This document shows, piece by piece, positions 1 through 6,503 of a DNA stretch of 7,150 nt. Under the pieces are notes generated by a model that was not told the origin of the DNA, did not search any database, and was given only the letters and a program-made list of their open reading frames with translations. Origin of the DNA: an uncultured Ancrocorticia sp. Lineage in GTDB: Bacteria > Actinomycetota > Actinomycetes > Actinomycetales > Actinomycetaceae. Within the stretch, counting starts at the first letter, position 1, and each line of letters starts with the position of its first letter. Where the stretch lies: NCBI GenBank assembly GCA_905373325.1, contig CAJPTB010000092.1:1-7150 (forward strand), in the 5' to 3' direction. Both the position numbers and the translations under genes were made by a program.

Positions 1-209
1 GAGGCCTTGCCGCGGTTGACCGAATGCCGCACGACGGTCGCTCCGGCGTCGCGGGCCGCCTTCTGGGTGTCGTCCTCGGAGCCGTCGTCTACCACGACGA
101 CCAGGTCGACGTGCGGGATGGCGCGGGCGGCGCGGATCGTTGCAGCGATCCTGTCCTGCTCGTCCTTAGCCGGTATGACTACTGCTACGCGTTGCTCGGA
201 GGTTGTCAC
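1..209 (-). CDS. Family 2 glycosyltransferase, N-terminal fragment (3' end beyond window)
   Basis: The first 69 codons of a GT-A fold glycosyltransferase are present; the rest lies past the left edge. Seen: an N-terminal beta strand followed by VVIPAKDE (residues 10-17), then VVVVDDGSEDDT (37-48), the classic nucleotide-sugar binding motif of GT2 enzymes with the Asp pair at 41-42, and HSVNRGKA (62-69), the usual N-x-G-K/A segment. The family transfers a sugar from an activated nucleotide sugar to lipid, sugar or protein acceptors; donor and acceptor cannot be read from this fragment. The start is GTG at 209-207, the only possible start downstream of an in-frame TAG at 219-221. No Shine-Dalgarno precedes it, but a TAGGCT -10 element ends exactly six bases upstream, which suggests a leaderless mRNA. 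It follows the DUF5926 gene on the same strand after a 53-base gap. Confidence 0.85.
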   Translation of the reverse strand, partial: MTTSEQRVAVVIPAKDEQDRIAATIRAARAIPHVDLVVVVDDGSEDDTQKAARDAGATVVRHSVNRGKA

Positions 210-215
210 ACTTCT

Positions 216-221
216 AGCCTA
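216..221 (-). promoter_or_regulatory. Putative -10 element for the glycosyltransferase gene
   Basis: TAGGCT on the minus strand fits the actinobacterial TAnnnT -10 consensus. The six bases AGAAGT separate it from the GTG start, which would place transcription start on the start codon. No good -35 hexamer is seen at 16-18 bases upstream. The same six-base geometry recurs at three other genes in the window. Confidence 0.45.
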
Positions 222-262
222 GCCTTCAATGTTGAGATATAAGTGCTTCGACGGTCGGATGT

Positions 263-1195
263 TCATCGCAGCGTCACTTGACGGGAAACGATACCCGCCC
301 GCGCGCGTTTCTCTTCGGGTGTGAGCGGATCCGACGCTGCAATGGCCGCGTCGAGTTTCGGTGCGAATTCGGCCATCGGGGCGGCGAGTTCGTCGGCTTC
401 GGCGCCTTTTGGCAGTTCCCACACCGGGATGATGAGCCCCAGAGCCCTGAAAGCGCCGACGAAACGGGAATCGTCGAAGGAAAAGTCGTCGGCCGCGCGA
501 AGCCTCGCCAGCCCGTCGAGAACCGCGTCGCGAGGCTCGGGCCTGACCCACCTGACGAATTCGCGGCTCATGCGGCACCAGAATGCGCCGTCGACGCCGT
601 CGACGGCCTTCATCGGAACAAGCTGGGATCGCGAATCCTCGAGCGCCTCCCTGTTCTCCGGCTTGGCGGCGTCCTCTTCCGTCATCCAGAACGATGGAAT
701 CTCGTGCAATTCGAGTTCGCCGAAGCTCGCGACGACGTCCTGCAGGCGAGGGCCGGGCTCGGGCAGGTCCGAGACCTGGAGCGCCTGGCCGTCGGGAAGC
801 TTGATCCCGTCGATGATCCGCGCGGCGATGTCGCGCGAGGCGTCCCCGGAGCTCATGACCGTCTGCGCGGCGACCAAAAGCACGCCGTCGGCCCGGCGCA
901 GCGCCCCCGCCATCGAGGGAAGGATCGTCGTCAGGACGACGTCGGCCGAGCCGTACTCCTCCGTCGTGGTCGCCGGGAGCGTCGCCAACGGCAGAATCTC
1001 GCGCATGGCGACGAGATCGGCCTCCGCGGGAAGGCCCTCGAAAGGGCGCTCGACGAAAGCCACGGCCTCTCTAGGCTTCTTCGGCGCGGGCGACGGTCGA
1101 GACTGCGCGGACTGCGCCGACTGCGCGGACTGCGCCGACCCGGCCGGGGCCGCTGCCCGCCTCTTGGATGCCGCTCGGCGGCTCTTCTTCGACAT
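263..1195 (-). CDS. DUF5926 family protein
   Basis: A 310-residue protein of unknown function that I recognise as DUF5926 from its conserved body: FVERPFEGLPAEADLVAMRE (47-66), the RADGVLLVAAQT segment (101-112), SSGDASRDIAARI (115-127), and the C-terminal SFDDSRFVGAFRALGLIIPVW region (239-259). No signal peptide or membrane segment is visible, so it is probably cytoplasmic. The first 40 residues are basic and low in complexity (KKSRR, KRR) and contain four Ala-Gln-Ser units at 20-32. As I recall, many family members carry a Cys-rich SEC-C-like zinc motif near the N-terminus; none is visible here. The ATG is preceded by GAAAGGA at four bases spacing. It is downstream of the broken M20 gene but has its own likely promoter and a hairpin region between, so it is probably an independent unit, possibly running into the glycosyltransferase gene. 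The biochemical role is unknown. Confidence 0.85.
   Translation of the reverse strand: MSKKSRRAASKRRAAAPAGSAQSAQSAQSAQSRPSPAPKKPREAVAFVERPFEGLPAEADLVAMREILPLATLPATTTEEYGSADVVLTTILPSMAGALRRADGVLLVAAQTVMSSGDASRDIAARIIDGIKLPDGQALQVSDLPEPGPRLQDVVASFGELELHEIPSFWMTEEDAAKPENREALEDSRSQLVPMKAVDGVDGAFWCRMSREFVRWVRPEPRDAVLDGLARLRAADDFSFDDSRFVGAFRALGLIIPVWELPKGAEADELAAPMAEFAPKLDAAIAASDPLTPEEKRARAGIVSRQVTLR
1101..1136. repeat. 9-bp tandem repeat inside the DUF5926 gene (4 units)
   Basis: Four head-to-tail copies of GACTGCGCG/GACTGCGCC alternate in the last base, so it can also be read as two 18-bp units. On the coding strand it encodes repeating Ala-Gln-Ser at residues about 20-32. Unit gain or loss would keep the frame. 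Confidence 0.9.
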
Positions 1196-1199
1196 GCTG

Positions 1200-1206
1200 T
1201 CCTTTC
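1200..1206 (-). promoter_or_regulatory. Shine-Dalgarno of the DUF5926 gene
   Basis: GAAAGGA on the minus strand, four bases before the ATG at 1195. It fixes this start and contrasts with the apparently leaderless starts of neighbouring genes. Confidence 0.6.
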
Positions 1207-1271
1207 GTCGGTGGGCGCCGCGCCCGGGGTGCGCGGCCTGGAAAACCGCGCGGGGACTCGTTCAGTCTCCG

Positions 1272-1277
1272 ATTGTA
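1272..1277 (-). promoter_or_regulatory. Putative -10 element for the DUF5926 gene
   Basis: TACAAT on the minus strand, a close match to TATAAT in otherwise GC-rich DNA. It would start transcription near 1265 and give a leader of about 70 bases that contains the Shine-Dalgarno. No convincing -35 hexamer was found. Confidence 0.4.
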
Positions 1278-1384
1278 TGCGCTCGCCGCAGTTTGCGGCC
1301 GGATATGCGCCGCACGAGTCGAGTTGCGGAATTCACGCGGTGGGATGCGCGACGTCGGGAAAGCGGGCGAGGCGCGACAAGCAA

Positions 1385-1411
1385 GCGCGACGGGCAAATG
1401 GCCCGGCGCGC
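1385..1411 (-). terminator. Hairpin, possible terminator downstream of the M20 gene
   Basis: GCGCG-A-CGGGC pairs with GCCCG-G-CGCGC around a five-base loop: ten GC-rich pairs with one A/G mismatch. On the minus strand it is followed by a modest T-rich stretch (TTGCTTGT). It lies 90 bases past the M20 stop and before the DUF5926 promoter, the right place for a terminator. The weak T tract keeps confidence low. Confidence 0.4.
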
Positions 1412-1429
1412 AAGCGTTGAGCGTCAAAG

Positions 1430-1464
1430 GCGCCGGTTCGACGTCGTCTCGGAGCGAACGGCGC
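1430..1464 (-). terminator. Second hairpin downstream of the M20 gene
   Basis: GCGCC(G)GTTCG pairs with CGAACGGCGC, ten pairs with one bulged G, around a 14-base loop. It is about 37 bases past the M20 stop on the minus strand. Only a short CTTTG follows, so it may be a weak terminator, an mRNA 3'-end stabiliser, or chance in GC-rich DNA. Confidence 0.25.
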
Positions 1465-1500
1465 GGCGCGCAATAGCGGCGCCGGACGAGCCGCGCGGCC

Positions 1501-2641
1501 TCATTCGTCCCAGAAATGCTCGACGTCGATGACGCCTCCGGCCTCCTCGAAGTCGCGGCGCACGGCGGCGCGGAATTCGGCGTCGTGAAGGTAGTCGAGG
1601 GCCACCGAGGCGAGGCCGTAGGCCCCGTCGGTCGCTGCGGCGTCGCCCGAGGGGGAGCCGGCGGCCGCGGCCATCTCGCGCGTGTGGAGGGCGACGTCGG
1701 AATCGGCAACCTTGATGAGCGGGTGGATGCCGGGAATGCGAACCGACACGTTGCCGAAGTCGGTGCCGGCCGCGATCGTTTCGGTCACGACTCCGGCGGG
1801 CAGAGGGTCGCGCCCGCGTTCGCGCTGGGACCTGACCCAGGCGCGGGTGAGCGGGCCGTTTGTGCGGACGGGCATCTCGTTCGTGGTCTCGGAGGTGACG
1901 ATTTCCAAGCCCGTCCCGGTCATGAGGGCGGCCCCGCGCAGCACGTCCTCGACCCGCGCGACCAGGTCCTTGAGCGTCTCGGGGTATTTTGACCGCGCCA
2001 ACAGGCTGATTTCGGTTCTTTCCGGGACGATGTTCGGCACGTCGCCTCCGTCGACGACGATTGCGTGGAGCCTGTCCATCGGCAGTATCTGCTGGCGCAG
2101 CAGGCCGAAGCCGGTGCTGGGGGTCGAAGACATGAAACGTCTGGCGCCGGCGTTCGAGCTCGTGGAGGGCGAGGAAGGCGCCGACGGAGTTGCCCGCCAT
2201 GACGTTGTGCCCGCAGCCGTGGCCGATGCCCGGAAGCGCGTCGTATTCGGCGAGGATGGCGATCGCCGGGGCGGGCGAATCGGCGTTGTCCGCGTTGCCG
2301 ACGGCGCCGGTGAACTCGGCGCGCAGGGCGGTCTCCATCCCGTAAACGCCCACATCGGGCTCGATGCCGTGGGCGCGCAGCAGGTCGGCGACCGTGGAGA
2401 CCGCGAAACGCTCCTCGTATCCGACCTCGGGGTTGTCGTGGACGGCGTGCGAAAGCGCGACGATTTCGCCCGCGAGCCCCTCGACGGCTGCGGCGAGGGC
2501 TTCTCGCAGCTCGGCGGGTGAGCCTTCGCCGTCGGCGAGCGAGGCCGCGGGTCCGGCTGCGGCCTTCCGCGCCTGCGTCTCTTCGGCGAAACGGCGCTGG
2601 ATGGCATCGGATGGAACTGTGGGCTTCGACAAATCGCGCAT
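1501..2641 (-). pseudogene. M20-family amidohydrolase/metallopeptidase (PM20D2/AbgB-like), internally deleted and frameshifted
   Basis: Two good halves of a zinc-dependent M20 amidohydrolase are present in different frames. The N-terminal half (from ATG 2641, 163 codons) has HAVHDNPEVGYEE (65-77), AILAEYDALPGIGHGCGHN (128-146) with the metal-site Asp and His residues, and ends at LHELE. The C-terminal half (2111 to the TGA at 1501) reads GLLRQQILPMDRLH, PNIVPERTEISL, TDFGNVSVRIPGIHP, as in family members that cleave acyl-amino-acid or aminobenzoyl-glutamate amide bonds. Missing between them are the segment with the catalytic Glu pair, the following metal-site region and the HASA-type dimerisation motif, about 80-90 residues by comparison with remembered family members. 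The gap is filled by a 41-bp inverted copy of the neighbouring hydrolase gene. Translating the first frame gives a 405-residue product with an Arg-rich, meaningless C-terminus ending at 1424. A functional enzyme is very unlikely. A leaderless-type promoter remains. An assembly error is the main alternative. Confidence 0.85.
2112..2152 (+). repeat. 41-bp inverted repeat, arm 1, inside the broken M20 gene
   Basis: This arm is identical over 41 bases to the reverse complement of 2837-2877, with mismatches directly outside both ends. It sits exactly where homology to M20 proteins stops on one side and resumes on the other. The copy is foreign here and native in the alpha/beta hydrolase gene. Confidence 0.95.
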
Positions 2642-2647
2642 GGTTCG

Positions 2648-2653
2648 ATGGTA
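2648..2653 (-). promoter_or_regulatory. Putative -10 element for the M20 gene
   Basis: TACCAT on the minus strand is followed by six bases (CGAACC) and the ATG at 2641. The spacing implies transcription starting on the start codon and no leader; no Shine-Dalgarno is present. It lies in the 66-base gap after the hydrolase gene, giving this gene its own transcript. Confidence 0.4.
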
Positions 2654-2707
2654 CTCCGATGCGGGAGGGTCGGCGTCGCGAGCCCGGCGCCGCCCGCGGC
2701 CCTGAGG

Positions 2708-3745
2708 TCACAGGCCGAGCGTCTCGCGGACCCAATCGACGACGCCGCGGGTGTACGCCTCCCGAGCCGGCTTGGCCGACAGCGCTAGATCGTGGCGGCC
2801 TCCCGGGATTTCGAGCATTTCGACGCGTTCGGACAGCGCCGGCGCCAGACGTTTCATGTCTTCGACCCCCAGCACCGCGTCGCGCACGGCGACGTCGTCA
2901 CGGCTGGGAAAGCGAGGGCGGCGGGAGGAGGCGTCGGAATGGGCGACGAGCAGCGGGACGTCGATTTTCACGTCGCCCGCCGCGATGCGCGTCTGCGCGC
3001 GGCGGACGGTTCGGATGAACCCCATGCGCGCGACGGCCCGGCGGAGCGGCTTGTGGCGAGGGTCGAAGGAGAACTCGCCGCCGAAATCCGTGTGGAGCGC
3101 GCGGGCGTAGCGAAGGAAGAGCGGGCTGAAGACGAGCCGGGGGCGGCGGGCCCCGACGCGGTCGATGAACCGCGTGAGCGGTCCGCGCTCGAAGGCGCCG
3201 CCGTTGTGGTCGAGCCACGGCGAGTTGAGGACGACGGCGTCGACCGTCCCGGGATTGTCCGCAGCCCACAGCGCCGCCTGAAGGCCGCCCGTCGAATGTC
3301 CGATCAAGGCGATCCGCCTGGCGCCAAGGGATCGCAGGCGCCCGATTGCCAGGCCGATCTCTTCCTCCCGCACGTAAATGTCGCGCAGATCGTCGCGGGA
3401 GGCGTTCGAGCGCACGGACCTGCCGCACCGGCGCATGTCGAGGCCCGCCAACGGGATTCCGGCCTCGCGGAAGGCGGCGGCCTGCTCGACGTGGAAGAAC
3501 GAATCGAGGAAGCCCGGCAGGTACAGGGCCGCTGCGCCGGATTTCTGTGCGAGATCGCCGGCGTCGGCCTCGTGGACGAGCACCGCGACGTCGGGGCGCC
3601 CAGGCGGGGATCCGCCGTCGTCCTCGGAAAGGGCGAAGGATGTGGCGACCCACGTCGGCCCCAGGCAGTCAGTGCGGATCGAAAGGATGTCGGAAGGGGA
3701 AGGCGGCCGCACGGATGCGGGCGCGGGAGGAATCTCAGCGGCCAT
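2708..3745 (-). CDS. Alpha/beta hydrolase (serine hydrolase, lysophospholipase/monoacylglycerol lipase-like)
   Basis: A 345-residue alpha/beta-fold hydrolase. Seen: a strand and oxyanion region ALYLPGFLDSFFH (73-85), the GLDMRRCGRS turn (101-110), the nucleophile elbow GHSTGG with Ser151 (149-154), the likely acid Asp271 in LLVAHSD, and the catalytic His318 in PGGRHDL (314-320). No signal peptide or membrane helix, so it is probably cytoplasmic. The family hydrolyses ester or amide bonds; the substrate cannot be told. It follows upp by a short gap on the same strand and is probably co-transcribed. Start choice: ATG 3745 is favoured because codons upstream are poorer in G/C at third positions; GTG 3778, ten bases after the upp stop, is the alternative and would add 11 residues (STPQTSPLPP-rich). 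Neither has a clear Shine-Dalgarno. Residues 290-303 are encoded by the segment that reappears inverted in the M20 gene; here it fits the protein smoothly. Confidence 0.88.
   Translation of the reverse strand: MAAEIPPAPASVRPPSPSDILSIRTDCLGPTWVATSFALSEDDGGSPPGRPDVAVLVHEADAGDLAQKSGAAALYLPGFLDSFFHVEQAAAFREAGIPLAGLDMRRCGRSVRSNASRDDLRDIYVREEEIGLAIGRLRSLGARRIALIGHSTGGLQAALWAADNPGTVDAVVLNSPWLDHNGGAFERGPLTRFIDRVGARRPRLVFSPLFLRYARALHTDFGGEFSFDPRHKPLRRAVARMGFIRTVRRAQTRIAAGDVKIDVPLLVAHSDASSRRPRFPSRDDVAVRDAVLGVEDMKRLAPALSERVEMLEIPGGRHDLALSAKPAREAYTRGVVDWVRETLGL
2837..2877 (-). repeat. 41-bp inverted repeat, arm 2, native copy in the hydrolase gene
   Basis: The segment encodes hydrolase residues 290-303 (AVLGVEDMKRLAPA) and lies between the catalytic Asp and His in an uninterrupted frame, so this is the source copy. 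Its exact reverse complement is at 2112-2152, with 684 bases between the arms. Confidence 0.95.
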
Positions 3746-3788
3746 GGGCGGAAGGGGGCTCGTTTGAGGCGTGCTCACCGAAGGGCGC

Positions 3789-4427
3789 TCAGTCGACGAT
3801 GCCGTAGAGCCGGTCGCCGGCGTCGCCCAGTCCGGGGACGATGTAGCCGTTTTCGTTGAGGCGCTCGTCGAGCGCGGCCGAGACGATCGTGACGTCGGCC
3901 CGATCGCCGACGGCCTCCTCGAGGTTTCGCAGGCCCTCGGGGGCGGCCAGAAGGCACACGCAGGTGACGTCGCGCGCGCCGCGCTCCAGCAGGTAGTTGA
4001 CGGCGTCGATGAGCGTGTGGCCGGTGGCGAGCATCGGGTCCACCACGTAGCACTGGCGGCCCGAAAGGTCATCTGGCAGGCGGTTGGCGTACGTGTGCGC
4101 CTCGAGCGTGGTCTCGTCGCGTTTCATTCCGAGGAAGCCGATTTCGGCGGTCGGCAGGAGCTTCGACATGCCCTCGAGCATCCCCAGGCCCGCGCGGAGG
4201 ATGGGCACGAGGATGGGGCGCGGATAGGCCAGGGACAGGCCCTTCGTCGGCGCGACGGGCGTGACGACGTCGACCTCGCGGACGGCGACGTCGCGCGTGG
4301 CCTCATACGCCAGAAGGGTGACGAGCTCGTCGACGAGCTGCCTGAAGACGGGCGAGGGCGTGTTTCGATCGCGCAGAAGGGTGAGTTTGTGAGCCACCAG
4401 AGGGTGCTCGATGATCTGAGTACGCAT
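3789..4427 (-). CDS. upp: Uracil phosphoribosyltransferase
   Basis: A 212-residue enzyme of normal length for the family. It makes UMP and pyrophosphate from uracil and PRPP in cytoplasmic pyrimidine salvage. Seen: N-terminal [13 protein letters not shown] (8-20), [13 protein letters not shown] (71-83), the PRPP-binding loop [12 protein letters not shown] (129-140), and the C-terminal uracil-binding [15 protein letters not shown] (195-209). In many Upp proteins the loop reads ATGG[ST]; here the second Gly is His, a position that varies in the wider TGxT loop of type I phosphoribosyltransferases, so activity is not in doubt. The ATG at 4427 lies six bases after an extended -10 and has no Shine-Dalgarno, suggesting a leaderless mRNA. 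The gene is divergent from tadA across a repeat-rich 232-base region and is followed by the alpha/beta hydrolase gene. Confidence 0.97.
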   Translation of the reverse strand: MRTQIIEHPLVAHKLTLLRDRNTPSPVFRQLVDELVTLLAYEATRDVAVREVDVVTPVAPTKGLSLAYPRPILVPILRAGLGMLEGMSKLLPTAEIGFLGMKRDETTLEAHTYANRLPDDLSGRQCYVVDPMLATGHTLIDAVNYLLERGARDVTCVCLLAAPEGLRNLEEAVGDRADVTIVSAALDERLNENGYIVPGLGDAGDRLYGIVD

Positions 4428-4433
4428 GCGTTG

Positions 4434-4442
4434 ACTATATCA
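4434..4442 (-). promoter_or_regulatory. Extended -10 promoter of upp
   Basis: TGA-TATAGT on the minus strand is a TGn extended -10 joined to a near-consensus hexamer. The six bases CAACGC separate it from the ATG at 4427, so transcription probably starts at the A of the start codon. The -35 region has no good TTGACA match, as is tolerated by extended -10 promoters. This is the best promoter in the window. Confidence 0.65.
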
Positions 4443-4460
4443 GCGCGGTCCGACATATTT

Positions 4461-4492
4461 GGGGCGCTTCGAGATTGCTGGGGAGCTTCGAG
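4461..4492. repeat. Imperfect 13-bp direct repeat pair upstream of upp
   Basis: GGGGCGCTTCGAG (4461-4473) and GGGGAGCTTCGAG (4480-4492) match at 12 of 13 positions, 19 bases apart. They sit just upstream of the upp -10 and could be a two-site operator, but no known regulator motif is recognised. Confidence 0.5.
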
Positions 4493-4520
4493 GCGTTGCC
4501 CTCGGACGCCCGCCGAACCG

Positions 4521-5106
<586 letters not shown>

Positions 5107-5107
5107 C

Positions 5108-5152
5108 GGCGGCCGAGCCCGCATCCGCTTTCGCCTCGCCGCCTTCTTTTCC
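5108..5152 (+). terminator. Intrinsic terminator after tadA
   Basis: Two bases past the tadA stop, GGCGG-(C)-CGAG pairs with CTCG-CCGCC (nine pairs, one bulged C, 17-base loop), followed directly by the T-rich tract TTCTTTTCC. The T tract is on the tadA side only, so it should not terminate the convergent TetR operon efficiently. Confidence 0.55.
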
Positions 5153-5178
5153 GCGCCTTCCTCATTTCCGTGCCGCCT

Positions 5179-5781
5179 TCACTTCCTTGCCTCCGGGTCT
5201 TCCGCAGCTGCGGCGGCGTCGATGACTCCCTGCAAAAGATCCCCGTAGACGCGGATGGCCTGCTCGCGTGTGAGGGAAGTTGCGGGCTCGAGTTCGAGCA
5301 GATACCTGCTGGTGACGAAGCCGGCGACGACGGCGATCGCCTGCGCCAGGCTTTCCTCGCGCACGATTCCATGGGGGAAGCCAAGGATGTCGGCCGCGCG
5401 GCGCCACTGCTCGACGATGACCCCGGCGTACTGGTGCGCGAGGGCGGGATTCTCCCGCGCGGATTCCACGACGAACTGCGCGACCTCCGATTCCCACAGG
5501 TCGGTGAGGAAGGCCATGAGTCGGCGACCGAGTCCGCGCCTGCCCGGCGTGATGACCTCGGCCAAGACCCGCTCTGGGTTGATGCCGATTCCGACGGACT
5601 GCGTGTAGAGCTGGACCTTCGAGTCGAAATAGTAGTGGACGAGGGCCGGATCGACGTTCGCCGTCCGCGCGACGGCGCGCAGCGACGCCGCCCGGAAGCC
5701 CCGTTCGTCGAAGACCTTCCGGGCGGCGTCGAGGATCTGCTCCCGCGTTGCGGGCGAGCCCTTGCGGCGGCCGCGAGTCAC
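5179..5781 (-). CDS. TetR family transcriptional regulator of the adjacent ABC exporter
   Basis: A 200-residue TetR-type repressor. The N-terminal DNA-binding domain reads REQILDAARKVFDERGFRAASLRAVARTANVDPALVHYYF over about residues 13-52, with the helix-turn-helix at 34-52 ending in the hallmark HYYF and KVQLY. The remainder is a helical ligand-binding and dimerisation domain with no recognisable ligand specificity. The start is GTG 5781; it overlaps the permease stop by four bases (GTGA) and has a GGAGG Shine-Dalgarno five bases upstream inside the permease gene. Being the last gene of the exporter operon, it probably represses the operon by binding upstream of the ATPase gene, outside the window, and is released by a transported compound. 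That role is inferred from context. Confidence 0.92.
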   Translation of the reverse strand: MTRGRRKGSPATREQILDAARKVFDERGFRAASLRAVARTANVDPALVHYYFDSKVQLYTQSVGIGINPERVLAEVITPGRRGLGRRLMAFLTDLWESEVAQFVVESARENPALAHQYAGVIVEQWRRAADILGFPHGIVREESLAQAIAVVAGFVTSRYLLELEPATSLTREQAIRVYGDLLQGVIDAAAAAEDPEARK

Positions 5782-6503
5782 TCCGTCCTCCGCCGCAGTG
5801 TGAGCGAGGCCAAGCCGAGCGAGCCGATCGCGAATGCCGCGACAATGGCGAGGCTGGTCCAGTAATGGCCGGTGAGATCCGGGTAATCCGCCACCTCTTT
5901 CAACGCCTCGACCGCCCAGGTGAGCGGCAGCACATTCGACAGGCCTTCAAGCCATCCGGCCATGTCTTCGCGGGGCCCGAAGAGTCCACACAAAAGCACC
6001 TGCGGCAGCACGACGATCGGCATGAACTGGACGGCCTGGAACTCGCTGCGGGAAACCGCCGACGCGAGCAGCCCGAGCGCGATTCCCAGCAGCGCCGTCG
6101 CCAGGGAGACGAGCAGCATCCACACGATGCCGCCCCTCAACTGCATGTCCAGGCCCCAGTAGCAGACGGCCGTCAGCAGCGAGGTCTGCACGATGGCCAG
6201 CGCGCCGTAGGCCAAGGCGTACCCTCCGATGACGTCTACTTTGTGGATCGGAGCCGCCATGAGGCGTTCAAGGGTTCCGCCGGAGCGCTCGCGCACCGTG
6301 GCCACGGCTGTGAGCAGGAACATGAGGAGCAGGGGGAACATTGCGAGCAACGTCATCTCGACTTGCGAGGAGATCGGCTCTTCGCCGTCGAAAATCTGAT
6401 GGACCAGCCACGCCAGAACCGACGGGACGAAGGTGACGAGGGCGAGAGTGCGCGGGTCGTGGCGCAGTTGGCGCGCGACGCGCGCGGCGATTGCGAGAGT
6501 CAT
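5778..6503 (-). CDS. ABC-2 type transporter permease
   Basis: A 241-residue membrane protein with six predicted helices at about 20-38, 49-70, 95-116, 126-150, 158-176 and 214-236. The cytoplasmic loop ERSGGTLERLMAAPI (72-86) and the SEFQAVQFMPIVVLPQVLLC stretch (153-172) are characteristic of ABC-2 export permeases related to drug and daunorubicin-type exporters. It would pair, probably as a dimer, with the ATPase encoded just upstream to move a substrate out across the cytoplasmic membrane. The ATG at 6503 overlaps the ATPase stop by four bases (ATGA) and has AAGGAG eight bases upstream. Substrate unknown; a drug or hydrophobic compound is suggested by the paired TetR gene. Confidence 0.93.
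   Translation of the reverse strand: MTLAIAARVARQLRHDPRTLALVTFVPSVLAWLVHQIFDGEEPISSQVEMTLLAMFPLLLMFLLTAVATVRERSGGTLERLMAAPIHKVDVIGGYALAYGALAIVQTSLLTAVCYWGLDMQLRGGIVWMLLVSLATALLGIALGLLASAVSRSEFQAVQFMPIVVLPQVLLCGLFGPREDMAGWLEGLSNVLPLTWAVEALKEVADYPDLTGHYWTSLAIVAAFAIGSLGLASLTLRRRTE

Larger units (their letters stand above)
1196..1500. other. 305-base intergenic region between M20 pseudogene and DUF5926 gene
   Basis: No supported gene lies here. The overlapping open frames on both strands lack recognisable protein features and follow from the high GC content. On the minus strand, going with transcription, it holds two GC-rich hairpins (1464-1430 and 1411-1385), then a TACAAT -10 candidate (1277-1272) and the Shine-Dalgarno of the DUF5926 gene. 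No tRNA or other structured RNA was recognised. Confidence 0.6.

Noticed and set aside
278..1532. Long plus-strand open frames opposite the DUF5926 gene
   Set aside because: They are Arg/Ser/Ala-rich mirrors of the coding strand with no domain, explained by high GC third positions of the minus-strand gene.
1424..2641. Intact 405-residue M20 protein in one frame
   Set aside because: After about residue 163 the frame reads through the inverted copy into Arg/Pro-rich sequence with no family resemblance, while the conserved C-terminus is in another frame.
2112..2877. Invertible DNA switch between the 41-bp arms
   Set aside because: Flipping 2153-2836 would join the hydrolase after residue 303 to antisense M20 sequence (continuing FELVEGEEGADG), losing catalytic His318, and would not restore the M20 gene. 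No recombinase gene is present. A one-time rearrangement or artefact fits better.
5107..5178. tRNA or small RNA gene between tadA and the TetR gene
   Set aside because: Only the terminator-like hairpin and a pyrimidine-rich stretch are present; no cloverleaf or conserved tRNA arms.
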